From: SKVR01 sp037441525
Lineage (GTDB): Bacteria; Bacteroidota; Bacteroidia; Bacteroidales; UBA7960
Assembly (NCBI GenBank): GCA_037441525.1
Contig: JBBISA010000021.1
Span: forward strand, 1 to 57,852
DNA: 57,852 bases
Reading direction: 5' to 3'
The notes under the pieces were generated by a model that was given only the letters and a program-made list of their open reading frames with translations, was not told the origin of the DNA and did no database searches. The position numbers were made by a program, and so were the translations under genes. Shown here piece by piece: positions 9,234 to 18,214 of the stretch. Positions within the stretch are counted from its first letter, which is position 1, and each line of letters starts with the position of its first letter.

Positions 9234-10457
9234 ATGCAAAAGAAAGGTGCCGAATATGTATTTTTTTCCTCTGGCGGGAAACTGATGCCCCAGGAAGAAA
9301 TGCTTGAGATAAGAAAAAGGAAGAACAGGCTGGTAATAGGAATTCCAAAGGAAATAGCCTTTCAGGAAAACCGGGTTGGCCTGGCACCTGAAGCAGTAGG
9401 GTTGCTCTGTCATAACGGGCACAGGGTAATTATTGAAAAAGAAGCTGGCATAAATGCCCATTTCCCTGATACCGAATACAGCGAAGCTGGTGGTGAAATA
9501 ATTTACGAAACAGCAGAAGTATATAAGGCCGATATTATCCTAAAAATTGCTCCACCTACCCCCGAAGAAGTGAAATACCTGCGTGCCTCGCAAACATTGT
9601 TTTCTACCATCACCATCCCGGTTCAGAACAGCAATTACTTTAAATCGCTCATTGCAAAAAAAATAAATGCTATCGCCTACGAACTTATCAAGGATAAAAC
9701 CAACACCTTCCCGCTTGTACGAAGCATGAGCGAAATTGCCGGCAATACTGCCATTTTGATTGCTGCCGAATACCTGAGCGATAAAAAATTTGGCAAGGGC
9801 AGGATGTTTGGAGGATTTTCGGGCATAACCCCCACCGAAGTGGTTATACTTGGTGCCGGCACTGTGGGCGAATTTGCCGTTAGGGCAGCTATGGGCCTGG
9901 GAGCTATGGTAAAGGTTTTCGACAATTCTGTTTACAAGCTTCGTCGCTTGCAAAACAATCTCAATACCCGCATATTCACCAGCATTATACAACCAAAAGT
10001 ATTATCGAAGGCGCTGCGCACAGCCGATGTTGTAATTGGTGCCATTCACTCGCCCCATGGCCACTCGCCGGTTGTGGTTACTGAGGAAATGGTTGAGCAG
10101 ATGAAATTCGGCTCCGTAATTATAGATGTAAGTATCGACCAGGGCGGATGTATTGAAACTTCCAAAGTAACCAATCATGCCGAACCCGTTTTTGCCCGGC
10201 ATGGTGTAATCCATTACTGTGTTCCCAATATTGCATCCAGAGTGCCACATACCGCTTCCTATTCACTTAGTAATTTTTTTGCGCCGGTATTGCTTAATAT
10301 AGGTGAGCAGGGCGGAATCATTAATCTTTTAAAATACGAACCTGGCATAAGGCAGGGAGTATATTTGCTCAACGGTACACTTACCAATCAGTTTATCGGG
10401 GAAACCTTCGGGCTTCCAAGCCAGGACATCGACTTGCTGATGGCAGCTTATGGATAG
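9234..10457 (+). CDS. ald: Alanine dehydrogenase
   Basis: A 407-residue NAD-dependent alanine dehydrogenase of the AlaDH/PNT family, interconverting alanine with pyruvate and ammonium. The N-terminal substrate domain begins at about residue 35 (IGIPKE, NRVGLAPE), and the Rossmann domain includes VVILGAGTVGEFAVRAA near residue 205, with DVSIDQGG further on. The N-terminus is about 30 residues longer than the classical enzyme; an in-frame ATG at 9285 (MPQEEMLEI) is an alternative start. Its 3' end overlaps the extended lpxB frame, but with the preferred lpxB start the two are separated by 58 bases. In an anaerobe it would serve nitrogen assimilation or alanine catabolism. Confidence 0.9.
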   Translation: MQKKGAEYVFFSSGGKLMPQEEMLEIRKRKNRLVIGIPKEIAFQENRVGLAPEAVGLLCHNGHRVIIEKEAGINAHFPDTEYSEAGGEIIYETAEVYKADIILKIAPPTPEEVKYLRASQTLFSTITIPVQNSNYFKSLIAKKINAIAYELIKDKTNTFPLVRSMSEIAGNTAILIAAEYLSDKKFGKGRMFGGFSGITPTEVVILGAGTVGEFAVRAAMGLGAMVKVFDNSVYKLRRLQNNLNTRIFTSIIQPKVLSKALRTADVVIGAIHSPHGHSPVVVTEEMVEQMKFGSVIIDVSIDQGGCIETSKVTNHAEPVFARHGVIHYCVPNIASRVPHTASYSLSNFFAPVLLNIGEQGGIINLLKYEPGIRQGVYLLNGTLTNQFIGETFGLPSQDIDLLMAAYG

Positions 10458-10515
10458 CCACCTGGTAAACAATCCAAATCTTTTCTCGAAATTGAATTTA
10501 AATCCCAAAAAACTG

Positions 10516-11640
10516 ATGAAGTATTACATAATTGCCGGCGAAGCTTCGGGCGACCTGCACGGTTCAAATCTTATCAAATATCTTCAACAAAAAGACCCCG
10601 GTTGCCTGATAAGAGCGTGGGGTGGCGACAAAATGCAGGCTCAGGGAGCAATCCTTGTTAAGCACATTAATGAACTGGCTTTTATGGGATTTGTTGAGGT
10701 TGCCAAAAACATCAGAACAATACTATCAAACATTAACTTCTGCAAGGCCGATATACTCGCCTTTGACCCCGATGCAGTGATATTTATCGACTATCCTGGA
10801 TTCAATTTGCGGATTGCCAGATTCTGCAAAGCAAGCAAGATTAAAACAATATATTACATCTCGCCTCAGATATGGGCATGGCATCAGTCGCGAATCAAGG
10901 CAATCCGACGCGATATTGATAAAATGCTCGTTATACTACCTTTTGAAAAAGACTTCTTTGCCCGGCATAATTTTGAAGTCGATTTTGTGGGTCATCCGCT
11001 TTTGGATGCCCTTTCAGAGAGCCAGTCCAGCGAGTCGAATGAAGATTTTTTAACCAGAAATGGCTTATCAACAAAACCAATAATTGCACTTTTGCCCGGC
11101 AGCCGCAAACAGGAAATAGTAAGGATGCTCCCTGTTATGGCCTCGATAGTGGCCCAATACCCCCATTTCCAGTTTGTTGTTGCCGGTACAATGGCCCATA
11201 CCCCTGACTTTTATAAGCAAAACATGGGAAATGAATTGCTGACAGTTGTATTCGGCGAAACATATTCCCTCCTAAAAAACGCCCTCGCCGCGCTGGTTAC
11301 ATCGGGCACAGCTACCCTCGAAACGGCACTCATTGGCACTCCACAGGTGGTTTGTTATAAAACAGGGGACTTCTCTTATCAGATTGCCCGCCGATTGGTG
11401 AAGCTTAAATATATCTCACTGGTAAATCTGATTATGGACGAAAAATTGGTATCTGAGCTGATACAGAACGAACTGAATCCCCAAAGACTTGCCAGGGAAT
11501 TAGACATAATTTCCCTGGATGAAAACAAACGCCAGCTATTAGCAGTGAAATATGACCAGCTGCGTGAAAAACTGGGCGGCAAAGGGGCATCAGAAAAAGC
11601 AGCATCAATAATCCATAGCTTTACCAAAGGATCGCTCTAA
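10516..11640 (+). CDS. lpxB: Lipid A disaccharide synthase LpxB
   Basis: LpxB is the GT19 glycosyltransferase that joins UDP-2,3-diacylglucosamine and lipid X into the lipid A disaccharide at the inner face of the inner membrane. From the ATG at 10516 the protein is 374 residues, the usual length, and begins MKYYIIAGEASGDLHG, the family's conserved N-terminus. Also visible are DYPGFNLR, YYISPQIWAW, FVGHPLLDA and LLPGSRKQE, followed by the TSGTATLETAL loop. An ATG-like extension to 10450 would overlap ald and adds no conserved sequence. It is the fourth lipid A locus of the window, on the strand opposite to lpxD/C/A. Confidence 0.96.
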   Translation: MKYYIIAGEASGDLHGSNLIKYLQQKDPGCLIRAWGGDKMQAQGAILVKHINELAFMGFVEVAKNIRTILSNINFCKADILAFDPDAVIFIDYPGFNLRIARFCKASKIKTIYYISPQIWAWHQSRIKAIRRDIDKMLVILPFEKDFFARHNFEVDFVGHPLLDALSESQSSESNEDFLTRNGLSTKPIIALLPGSRKQEIVRMLPVMASIVAQYPHFQFVVAGTMAHTPDFYKQNMGNELLTVVFGETYSLLKNALAALVTSGTATLETALIGTPQVVCYKTGDFSYQIARRLVKLKYISLVNLIMDEKLVSELIQNELNPQRLARELDIISLDENKRQLLAVKYDQLREKLGGKGASEKAASIIHSFTKGSL

Positions 11641-11741
11641 TGTAAAATTTTATTTTACCAGCGATTGCTTGTCAAAAGTCTGACAAATTATTATCTTCAT
11701 TATCAGTTAATCATAACTTTTGGTGGAAATGGATTGCTGAT

Positions 11742-13856
11742 ATGTTGCATTATTCCCATATCACACTCGTAAGGCTTCTTCTCCCCTTCATGGCGGGAAT
11801 AATCATTTTTTTACAAGTTAACTATCTTATTGCATTTTCGGCTGTTTTAGGTCTTATTGTTCTTTTAATTGCTGCTTTGGTAATTATTTCCAGGTTCTTT
11901 TTGGGAAACATACGATTTTCTTACATCTATGGTGTTATTGTGAATCTGGTTATGGTAATATCGGGTTATGTTTTAGCCCAGAACCATTATCAACTCGACA
12001 ACCCCAAACATTTCAGCCGTCATTTTCAGAATGGTGCAATGTTACGAATCAGATTAATTGAACCAGTTTCCGAAAAAACCAATTCATTTCAGGTAGTTGG
12101 CAGGGTTACCCACATTGTGGGCGACAGCGGCATAACAAAGGTTGCAGGGAAAATAATTGTGTGGTTGCAAAAAGATTCGCTTGCCCGCAATCTAAATTAT
12201 GGCGATGTTCTGCTACTGGAAAATAATTTCCAGGAAACGGAACCTCCGAAAAATCCCAATTCATTCAACTACAAACAGTTTCTCGAAAGGCAAAACATCT
12301 TTCATCAAACCTATCGCAAATCGGGCGAATGGTTCTTTACCGGTAAAAATGAGGGAAGTTCTGTAATAAAGTATGCCCACACAATGCGCAAATATGCCCT
12401 TGAAACGCTCGAAGCAAACAATATCAAGGGCAAAGACTTTGCAGTTGCCTCTGCTCTGTTGCTGGGATTCAGAGAAAATCTCGATGAAGACCTTCAACGC
12501 GAGTTTGCAGGTGCCGGGGCAATGCATATTTTATGCGTTTCGGGGCTTCATGTGGGGGTTATTTTTCTTGCCCTGAGTTTCATGCTGGGTTTTTTAAAAG
12601 CTATCCCAAAAGGCAAATACATCAAAACAATTATCATTATCCTATTCATCTGGCTATATGCAGCCATAACAGGCTTTGCTCCATCGGTACTAAGGGCTGC
12701 CACCATGTTCAGTTTTGTTGCCATCGGGCAATCCTTCGACCGCAACACCAATATTTACAATACCCTGGCAGGTTCAGCACTTTTCCTTTCTATCATCGAC
12801 CCGTTTATTATCAGCAGGTTAGGTTTTCAGCTTTCCTATATTGCTGTGCTAAGTATCGTTAGCTTTCAACCCATCCTTTACCGGCAAATTTATTTTAAGA
12901 ACAAAATTATCGACGGCATCTGGGGTATTGTTACTGTTTCAATTGCTGCCCAAATAGGTACCGCACCCCTTGCTATTTATTACTTTAACCAGTTTCCTAA
13001 TTATTTTCTTCTGACCAACATTATTGTAATTCCCCTTACCGATATAATTATCAAAGGAGGAATTCTCTTTTTTATTATTTCACCCTTTCATGAAATAGCT
13101 CAACATGCAGGCACTGGGTTGTCGGCTCTGGTTTGGGTATTGCACTCTGCTGTAAGATTCATTGAAGGGCTGCCGGGCTCTGCTTCAACCGGTATAACCA
13201 TTTCTTTCATTGAACAGATAATGCTTCTGTCAGTAGTTGGATTCCTGGCTATGTTTCTTATGTTCAGGCAGAAAAGGTTTGCAGTGCTAATTCTTGCAGG
13301 TACTTTGGCCTTCTCCGCTTCCATGCTTATACGAAAGACTCAGCAGCAGTCGAAAAAGCAACTGGTTGTTTATCATGTACCCGGAGCTACGGCAATAGAT
13401 TTGTTTTTCAATGGCAATTGCTATGCATTATGTTGCCAGCAACTTACCCACAATCCAAAAGCTGCAGTATTTAATCTTGGAGGAAACCGCATGAAAATGG
13501 GGGCCAGGGTAACTCCCACCCTATTTCTCACCGATTCAACAAACCTACTAACCACCGATGTGGTTATAAAAAACAATTTTATTTATACCGGTAGTATTAA
13601 AGTAAAAATAATTGACCCTGAAACACCTATGCCGGATCAGCCATTTGATGACGTTGATATCTTTGATGCTATAATAATTCGCCAGAATCCCCGTTTCAAT
13701 CTGGATTTACTTCATAAAAAATACCCTGCAAAGGTTTATGTTTTCGACAGTTCGAACAGCATAAGCAGGCAACGGCGATGGTTGCAACACTGCGATACCC
13801 TGGGTATCGATTGCTGGAGTGTATCATTGCAGGGCGCCTTTATCTCAGAACTATAA
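11742..13856 (+). CDS. ComEC/Rec2-family membrane protein
   Basis: A 704-residue polytopic membrane protein of the ComEC/Rec2 family. Three or so N-terminal hydrophobic segments (about residues 8-75) precede a DUF4131-like domain, then the Competence core with CVSGLHVG near residue 265 and a series of membrane helices to about residue 540. The C-terminal part after about residue 545 resembles a degenerate beta-lactamase-like domain without a clear metal-binding motif. In competent bacteria ComEC conducts single-stranded DNA across the inner membrane. No other competence gene is present here, and many Bacteroidota carry this gene without known competence, so DNA uptake is inferred. The 101-base gap before it holds a short AT palindrome (11642-11658). 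Confidence 0.88.
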   Translation: MLHYSHITLVRLLLPFMAGIIIFLQVNYLIAFSAVLGLIVLLIAALVIISRFFLGNIRFSYIYGVIVNLVMVISGYVLAQNHYQLDNPKHFSRHFQNGAMLRIRLIEPVSEKTNSFQVVGRVTHIVGDSGITKVAGKIIVWLQKDSLARNLNYGDVLLLENNFQETEPPKNPNSFNYKQFLERQNIFHQTYRKSGEWFFTGKNEGSSVIKYAHTMRKYALETLEANNIKGKDFAVASALLLGFRENLDEDLQREFAGAGAMHILCVSGLHVGVIFLALSFMLGFLKAIPKGKYIKTIIIILFIWLYAAITGFAPSVLRAATMFSFVAIGQSFDRNTNIYNTLAGSALFLSIIDPFIISRLGFQLSYIAVLSIVSFQPILYRQIYFKNKIIDGIWGIVTVSIAAQIGTAPLAIYYFNQFPNYFLLTNIIVIPLTDIIIKGGILFFIISPFHEIAQHAGTGLSALVWVLHSAVRFIEGLPGSASTGITISFIEQIMLLSVVGFLAMFLMFRQKRFAVLILAGTLAFSASMLIRKTQQQSKKQLVVYHVPGATAIDLFFNGNCYALCCQQLTHNPKAAVFNLGGNRMKMGARVTPTLFLTDSTNLLTTDVVIKNNFIYTGSIKVKIIDPETPMPDQPFDDVDIFDAIIIRQNPRFNLDLLHKKYPAKVYVFDSSNSISRQRRWLQHCDTLGIDCWSVSLQGAFISEL

Positions 13857-13981
13857 TTCAAAACTTCTGAACCGGTATCAGTAGTACTATTCCTTATTAT
13901 TAATTTGATTTACAAATCATTAATCAAAATATCGAAACTATATAATAAGTGTTTTTAAAAAATAAGTTCAGTAAAACTTTC

Positions 13982-13989
13982 TAATTTTG
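13982..13989 (+). promoter_or_regulatory. Promoter -7 box for the TPR protein
   Basis: TAATTTTG is an exact TAnnTTTG match, 29 bases before the ATG at 14019. No -33 box is recognisable upstream, where the DNA is very AT-rich. Confidence 0.45.
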
Positions 13990-14018
13990 TAACATAATGG
14001 CATGATATTTACGTATCA

Positions 14019-14570
14019 ATGAACACCTTAACACAAAACTATCAAATGATGAAGTATATAGTTATTGCGCTGCTTACAGCAATTTTAGTGGCGGGTAACC
14101 TGAAAGCACAAACGGTCAGGGATTTTGCCCGAATGGCCAAGGCCAAAATGGAAATGGGGGACTATCGCGGAGCTATCAGTGATTTTTCAAGCATAATCAG
14201 GCTGCAACCCGATTACGAAATGCTTTATCAGGCCCATTTTGGCCGAGGATATGCCCAGTTTCAGTTAGGCAAATTTGAAGAAGCCAAAACTGACTTCGAC
14301 AGAGCGATACGCATTTATCCTAATGATGCTGAAGTTTATTTCTGGAGAGCTTTTACAAAATACAAACTCCGTTATCGGGCCAGTAGCGAAATTGCCGATT
14401 ATAACCGTGCCATTCTGCTTCGTCCCGATTATGCAGAAGCCTATTTTAACCGTGGACAGGCCAAAATCAAAAACCGTCAGTTAAGTTCAGGTTGCATCGA
14501 CCTTAGAAAGGCCCTTGAACTGGGATATGAAGAAGCTGCCACGCATGTTAAAATTCACTGCGGCGAATAA
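14019..14570 (+). CDS. Secreted tetratricopeptide repeat protein
   Basis: A 183-residue protein with a signal peptide (hydrophobic IVIALLTAILVAGNLKA, cleavage probably after LKAQ) followed by about four tetratricopeptide repeats; recurring features are the A..DF..I..L.P/Y spacing and Y..A..RG. It probably resides in the periplasm as a protein-interaction scaffold. The tandem ATG codons at 14046 and 14049 give a more typical signal peptide than the annotated ATG at 14019, so the true start may be 27-30 bases downstream. It is convergent with the glucosaminidase gene (9-base gap). No enzymatic motif is seen and the partner is unknown. Confidence 0.8.
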   Translation: MNTLTQNYQMMKYIVIALLTAILVAGNLKAQTVRDFARMAKAKMEMGDYRGAISDFSSIIRLQPDYEMLYQAHFGRGYAQFQLGKFEEAKTDFDRAIRIYPNDAEVYFWRAFTKYKLRYRASSEIADYNRAILLRPDYAEAYFNRGQAKIKNRQLSSGCIDLRKALELGYEEAATHVKIHCGE

Positions 14571-14579
14571 TATTACCTG

Positions 14580-15548
14580 CTATTTGCGGGCATCCCATCT
14601 GAGTTTTATTCTTTGCCCGGGTTGAAGAAGGGTATCAGGATGGATGGAGTTTCGACGATAAAGTATTTTTTGTTTAACCCCAAACTTCTGAGAGATATCA
14701 TACATGGTTTCTCCCTCCTGAACGATATGCCAATGCTGATTTGCATTTTTTCTTTTTGGCTGCAGATAAACAAGCTGTCCCTCCTTTAATGCCCCATTCT
14801 TCCCAAGCTCATTATACCTTGTTACTTCCCATGCCCAGATACCGGTTTCTCTTGCAATCGTTTCAGGGGTATCGCCAGAGCGGGCAATAACATATCTGAT
14901 ACGGTTATTTTCTCTTATTTGCCTGCCGGCTGTTACATTGGGAAACTCCTCTGCTTGCCTGGGTTCAATCTGAACAATTGGACGTTGCGGAAGCATCATT
15001 TCACCACCTTTTATCACAATCTGGTCGAATTCATGAAGGCCGTTGCGCTCAATAACACCGATGAGAAGGTCGGGATACCGTGGGTTGGTGGCATAGCCAG
15101 CCTGGCGTAAACCGCGTGCCCAGCCTTTGTAATCTGTAGCTTCCAGCTCGAAAAGAAATGCGTAACGGGGGCGGGTGAGCAGGAACTCAGAATGATCGCG
15201 AAAGGATTGATGCGGATCATCATAAGCCCGAAAACATTCATTGGCATGGTCGTCGTCTTTCAGAAACGTTCTGCCCTGCCACCCATGACATTTTATTCCG
15301 AAGTGGTTGTTACCAACACGGGCCAGATCGCTGTTACCAAAACCCGACTCCAGAATCCCCTGCCCCAGTTTAATACTCGCCGGTATGCCATGTTTGCGCA
15401 TTTCTTCCATCGCAATATCTTTATATCTTTCAATATATTGGGCAACGGTAAGATTCTGCTGGGCTGACAGCTTGACTGAAAATAGAAAAAGAATAATAAT
15501 AAGCAGTTGCTGATGTATAAAAAATCGGGGAAAAGGTTTTCGGATCAT
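14580..15548 (-). CDS. Exported N-acetylglucosaminidase with LysM repeats
   Basis: A 322-residue exported peptidoglycan hydrolase. The start at 15548 gives a clear signal peptide (LLIIILFLFSVKLSAQQ); the longer frame to 15668 would overlap rsmG and its promoter. Next is a GH73/FlgJ-like glucosaminidase domain with the motif GILESGFG (catalytic Glu) and NNHFGIKCHGW, then two LysM peptidoglycan-binding modules (around RYVIARSGDTPETIAR and HIVQEGETMYDIS). It should cleave glycan strands between GlcNAc and MurNAc in the periplasm during wall turnover or division. It is divergent from rsmG with 71 bases between start codons. Confidence 0.9.
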   Translation of the reverse strand: MIRKPFPRFFIHQQLLIIILFLFSVKLSAQQNLTVAQYIERYKDIAMEEMRKHGIPASIKLGQGILESGFGNSDLARVGNNHFGIKCHGWQGRTFLKDDDHANECFRAYDDPHQSFRDHSEFLLTRPRYAFLFELEATDYKGWARGLRQAGYATNPRYPDLLIGVIERNGLHEFDQIVIKGGEMMLPQRPIVQIEPRQAEEFPNVTAGRQIRENNRIRYVIARSGDTPETIARETGIWAWEVTRYNELGKNGALKEGQLVYLQPKRKNANQHWHIVQEGETMYDISQKFGVKQKILYRRNSIHPDTLLQPGQRIKLRWDARK

Positions 15549-15584
15549 GGATTTTAAGAGATTTCTTTGTTCTGATAGTTTATC

Positions 15585-15592
15585 TAATTTTG
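15585..15592 (+). promoter_or_regulatory. Promoter -7 box for rsmG
   Basis: TAATTTTG matches TAnnTTTG exactly, 27 bases before the rsmG ATG at 15620. A TTTG at 15566-15569 lies 15 bases upstream, which is closer than the usual 19-21, so the -33 element is uncertain. The position argues against a TTG start at 15590, which would lie inside the box. Confidence 0.5.
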
Positions 15593-15619
15593 CACCTGGC
15601 CAGTAACTGCTTAGAAACG

Positions 15620-16246
15620 ATGGATATTTTAAAAAAGTATTTTCCGGATTTAACCCCCTTACAAACACAATTGTTCAGTAATTTGCTTCCACTTTACAAC
15701 CATTGGAATCAACTAATAAACGTGATTTCGCGCCGGGACATGGAAAACTTTTATATCAACCATGTTCTTCACTCACTTTCCATCGGCAAAATTATACAAT
15801 TTTTGCCTGGTACCTCGCTGCTCGACATAGGCACCGGAGGAGGGTTCCCGGGAATTCCTCTGGCCATCATGTTTCCTCAATGCCGGTTTTATCTCATTGA
15901 TTCCATTGAGAAAAAGGTAAAAGTGGTGAGGGAAATATCTTCTGAACTTGGGTTAGAAAATGTTACACCCCTGAGAGGAAGGGCTGAAGATATTTCAGGG
16001 AAATATGATTTTGTTATCAGCCGGGCAGTAACTGCCTTGCCCGAATTTGTTAAATGGACAAAAGGCAAAATAAATCCACATTCTTCCAATTCTATTACAA
16101 ATGGCATACTTTACCTAAAGGGGGGGGATTTTGATGATGAACTCGGGCAGATCAGTCTTCATCATAAGGTTAGTAACATTTCAGACTTTTTTGACGAACC
16201 CTTTTTTGAAACCAAAAAAATAGTGCACCTTTATCGGCCAATTTAA
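15620..16246 (+). CDS. rsmG: 16S rRNA (guanine-N7) methyltransferase RsmG
   Basis: RsmG (GidB) methylates the N7 of the guanine corresponding to E. coli G527 in 16S rRNA, using S-adenosylmethionine. The 208-residue protein begins MDILKKYFPDLTPLQ and contains NVISRRD, the SAM-binding loop LLDIGTGGGFPGIPLA (68-82) and ISRAVTAL. Loss of this enzyme is known to give low-level streptomycin resistance in several bacteria. It is the first gene of a tight transcript rsmG, PqqD-like, pepD (gaps 16 and 8 nt). A TTG codon at 15590 would add ten residues but lies inside the promoter box. Confidence 0.95.
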   Translation: MDILKKYFPDLTPLQTQLFSNLLPLYNHWNQLINVISRRDMENFYINHVLHSLSIGKIIQFLPGTSLLDIGTGGGFPGIPLAIMFPQCRFYLIDSIEKKVKVVREISSELGLENVTPLRGRAEDISGKYDFVISRAVTALPEFVKWTKGKINPHSSNSITNGILYLKGGDFDDELGQISLHHKVSNISDFFDEPFFETKKIVHLYRPI

Positions 16247-16262
16247 ACTGTATGCTCATTGC

Positions 16263-16679
16263 ATGCCACCCAATCAAACCCTTCAACCAAAACATCAAGT
16301 GTATAAGGAAATATCCCGAATAAAGCAAAAAAAGATACTTCGAAAAGCGAACTTTCTCGAACTGATACCCATCAGAAAATATAATCATGAAATAGATGCG
16401 GACGGGAATGTTGTAATCCTGGTGCCACGGTTTACAGGCTGGTTTGGCACAAAATACCTTCAACCAAGATTAAAACATCCTTCTATTAAATTAAGTCTTG
16501 ATTTTACCGGTACCGCAGTATGGTTAATGACCGATGGTTTGCTTACTGTAAAAGAGATTATTGCTAAGGCAGAGGCTCAGCTTGGCGATACAGTTCAACC
16601 TGCCAGCCAACGTGTAACCACTTTCTATTCAGGACTTTTTATGCAACGACTAATAACATTTGCCCAAATCCTAAAATAA
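16263..16679 (+). CDS. Stand-alone PqqD-family protein
   Basis: A 138-residue protein with a PqqD-like fold: a lysine-rich N-terminus, the stretch EIDADGNVVILVPRF at about residues 42-56, and a segment DFTGTAVWLMTDGLLTVKEII that matches the winged-helix core typical of PqqD/RRE proteins. PqqD proteins bind precursor peptides and present them to radical SAM enzymes, but neither a precursor peptide nor a radical SAM gene occurs nearby. It is encoded between rsmG and pepD with very short gaps. Stand-alone members in Bacteroidota have no established function. I assign the family with fair confidence and no role. Confidence 0.7.
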   Translation: MPPNQTLQPKHQVYKEISRIKQKKILRKANFLELIPIRKYNHEIDADGNVVILVPRFTGWFGTKYLQPRLKHPSIKLSLDFTGTAVWLMTDGLLTVKEIIAKAEAQLGDTVQPASQRVTTFYSGLFMQRLITFAQILK

Positions 16680-16687
16680 ATACCTGT

Positions 16688-18151
16688 ATGGAAAAAAAAC
16701 TCAAAGGACTGAAACCCCAGGCTCTTTGGAATTATTTCGAAGATTTTTGTGGGATTCCACACCCTTCAAAACATGAAGAAGCCATTGTTGCCTATGTAAA
16801 AGAATTTGGAGAAAAGCATGGGCTTGAAACCCGGGTTGACCACGTTGGCAATGTGCTGATCAGGAAACCTGCAACTCCGGGGCATGAAAACCTTAAAACC
16901 ATTATTCTGCAGTGCCATGTCGATATGGTTCCACAAAAAAACAATGACACCCAGCACAACTTTACCACCGACCCTATTGATGTATATATTGAGGGCGACT
17001 GGGTAAAAGCCCGTGGCACCACCCTGGGCGCCGACAATGGCATAGGTGCAGCATCGGCAATGGCTGTATTGGCAGCAGATGATCTGGAGCACGGCCCTAT
17101 CGAATGTCTCTTTACCATCGACGAAGAGACTGGTATGACAGGTGTTTTCGAGCTCAAAAAAGACTGGCTGAGAGGCGAAATTCTTCTCAATCTTGATTCA
17201 GAAGATGAAGGGGAGTTATATATTGGCTGTGCCGGAGGCATTGATACTTCGGCTATTTTCAATTGTCCATTGGTTACAACACCAGCCGGTATGGCAGCAT
17301 ACCAGCTTAATGTTAAAGGCTTAAAGGGTGGACATTCAGGGCTCGATATTAATCTTGGCCGGGGAAATGCAAACAAAATCCTGAACCGTATTCTTTGGAA
17401 GACTAATCGTGAATATGGTCTTCAGATTAGCACCATCGACGGTGGCAGTCTCCGCAATGCCATTCCGCGCGAAGCATCAGCAGTTGTAGTTGTACCTTCA
17501 GATAGATCAACAGAATTTGAAAAATCAGTAAGGGAACTATCTTCTCAAATAGCAGCTGAATTAAAAAACACCGAACCCAATCTACAGATAGAAATTTCCA
17601 CTGCACCCAATCCTGTAAATATTTTTGCACCCCATGCTATTGTGCCGGTACTCAATGCCATATATGCCTGTCCAAACGGGGTAATAAGAACGACCGATGA
17701 TATGCCCGGAGTAGTGGAAACCAGCACAAACCTGGCAATAGTAAAAACAAAGCCAGGCACCATCGAAATCCACAGTCTTCAGCGGAGTGCAGTCGACTCA
17801 GCCAAGGATGATTTATGCAATATGATACGAAGTGTTTTTGAACTTGCGGGTGCAACAGTGGCACACAACGGCTCCTATCCCGGGTGGAAACCCAACATCA
17901 ACTCACCCATCCTGAATACCATGAAAAAGGTTTACAGCGAAAAATTCGGCAAAGTCCCCGAAGTAAAGGTAATCCATGCCGGACTGGAATGTGGCATAAT
18001 AGGAGGAACCTATCCAAATATCGACATGATCTCTTTCGGGCCAACCATTCGCCATCCGCACTCTCCCGACGAAAAAGTAAACATACCATCTGTTGAATTG
18101 TACTGGCAATTTCTCATTGAAACGCTCAAAAAGGCACCGGTAAAAAACTGA
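16688..18151 (+). CDS. pepD: Cytosolic aminoacyl-histidine dipeptidase PepD
   Basis: A 487-residue M20 metallopeptidase, the cytosolic nonspecific dipeptidase (Xaa-His dipeptidase). Zinc and catalytic residues are visible: H77 and D79 in CHVDM, D116 in ADNGIGAA, the Glu pair E146/E147 in DEETGM, and the later GLECGII motif. No signal peptide is present. Its role is peptide breakdown, releasing amino acids in the cytosol. It is the last gene of the rsmG transcript and is followed by a strong terminator at 18169-18214 that extends into the convergent arfB gene. Confidence 0.95.
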   Translation: MEKKLKGLKPQALWNYFEDFCGIPHPSKHEEAIVAYVKEFGEKHGLETRVDHVGNVLIRKPATPGHENLKTIILQCHVDMVPQKNNDTQHNFTTDPIDVYIEGDWVKARGTTLGADNGIGAASAMAVLAADDLEHGPIECLFTIDEETGMTGVFELKKDWLRGEILLNLDSEDEGELYIGCAGGIDTSAIFNCPLVTTPAGMAAYQLNVKGLKGGHSGLDINLGRGNANKILNRILWKTNREYGLQISTIDGGSLRNAIPREASAVVVVPSDRSTEFEKSVRELSSQIAAELKNTEPNLQIEISTAPNPVNIFAPHAIVPVLNAIYACPNGVIRTTDDMPGVVETSTNLAIVKTKPGTIEIHSLQRSAVDSAKDDLCNMIRSVFELAGATVAHNGSYPGWKPNINSPILNTMKKVYSEKFGKVPEVKVIHAGLECGIIGGTYPNIDMISFGPTIRHPHSPDEKVNIPSVELYWQFLIETLKKAPVKN

Positions 18152-18168
18152 TCGTAATCATCTCAACC

Positions 18169-18214
18169 ACCGGAAAAAGCTTTATAGATCAGGCTTTTTC
18201 CGGTTTTGTTTTTT
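18169..18214 (+). terminator. Terminator of pepD, embedded in the arfB 3' end
   Basis: A 12-bp perfect inverted repeat, ACCGGAAAAAGC (18169-18180) and GCTTTTTCCGGT (18193-18204), is followed by a T-rich tract on the plus strand. This is a good intrinsic terminator for pepD. The opposite strand lacks a T tract after the hairpin, so it probably does not terminate arfB. The right arm and part of the loop lie inside the last codons of arfB. Confidence 0.8.

Noticed and set aside
9210..9461. Open frames on the opposite strand of ald, korA, lpxB and similar genes
   Set aside because: They are shadows of well-supported genes with clear motifs in the sense frame, and they lack independent start signals.
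11642..11658. Palindrome GTAAAAT/ATTTTAC after lpxB
   Set aside because: It is made only of weak A-T pairs apart from one G-C pair and is not followed by a T tract, so it is unlikely to be a terminator on its own.
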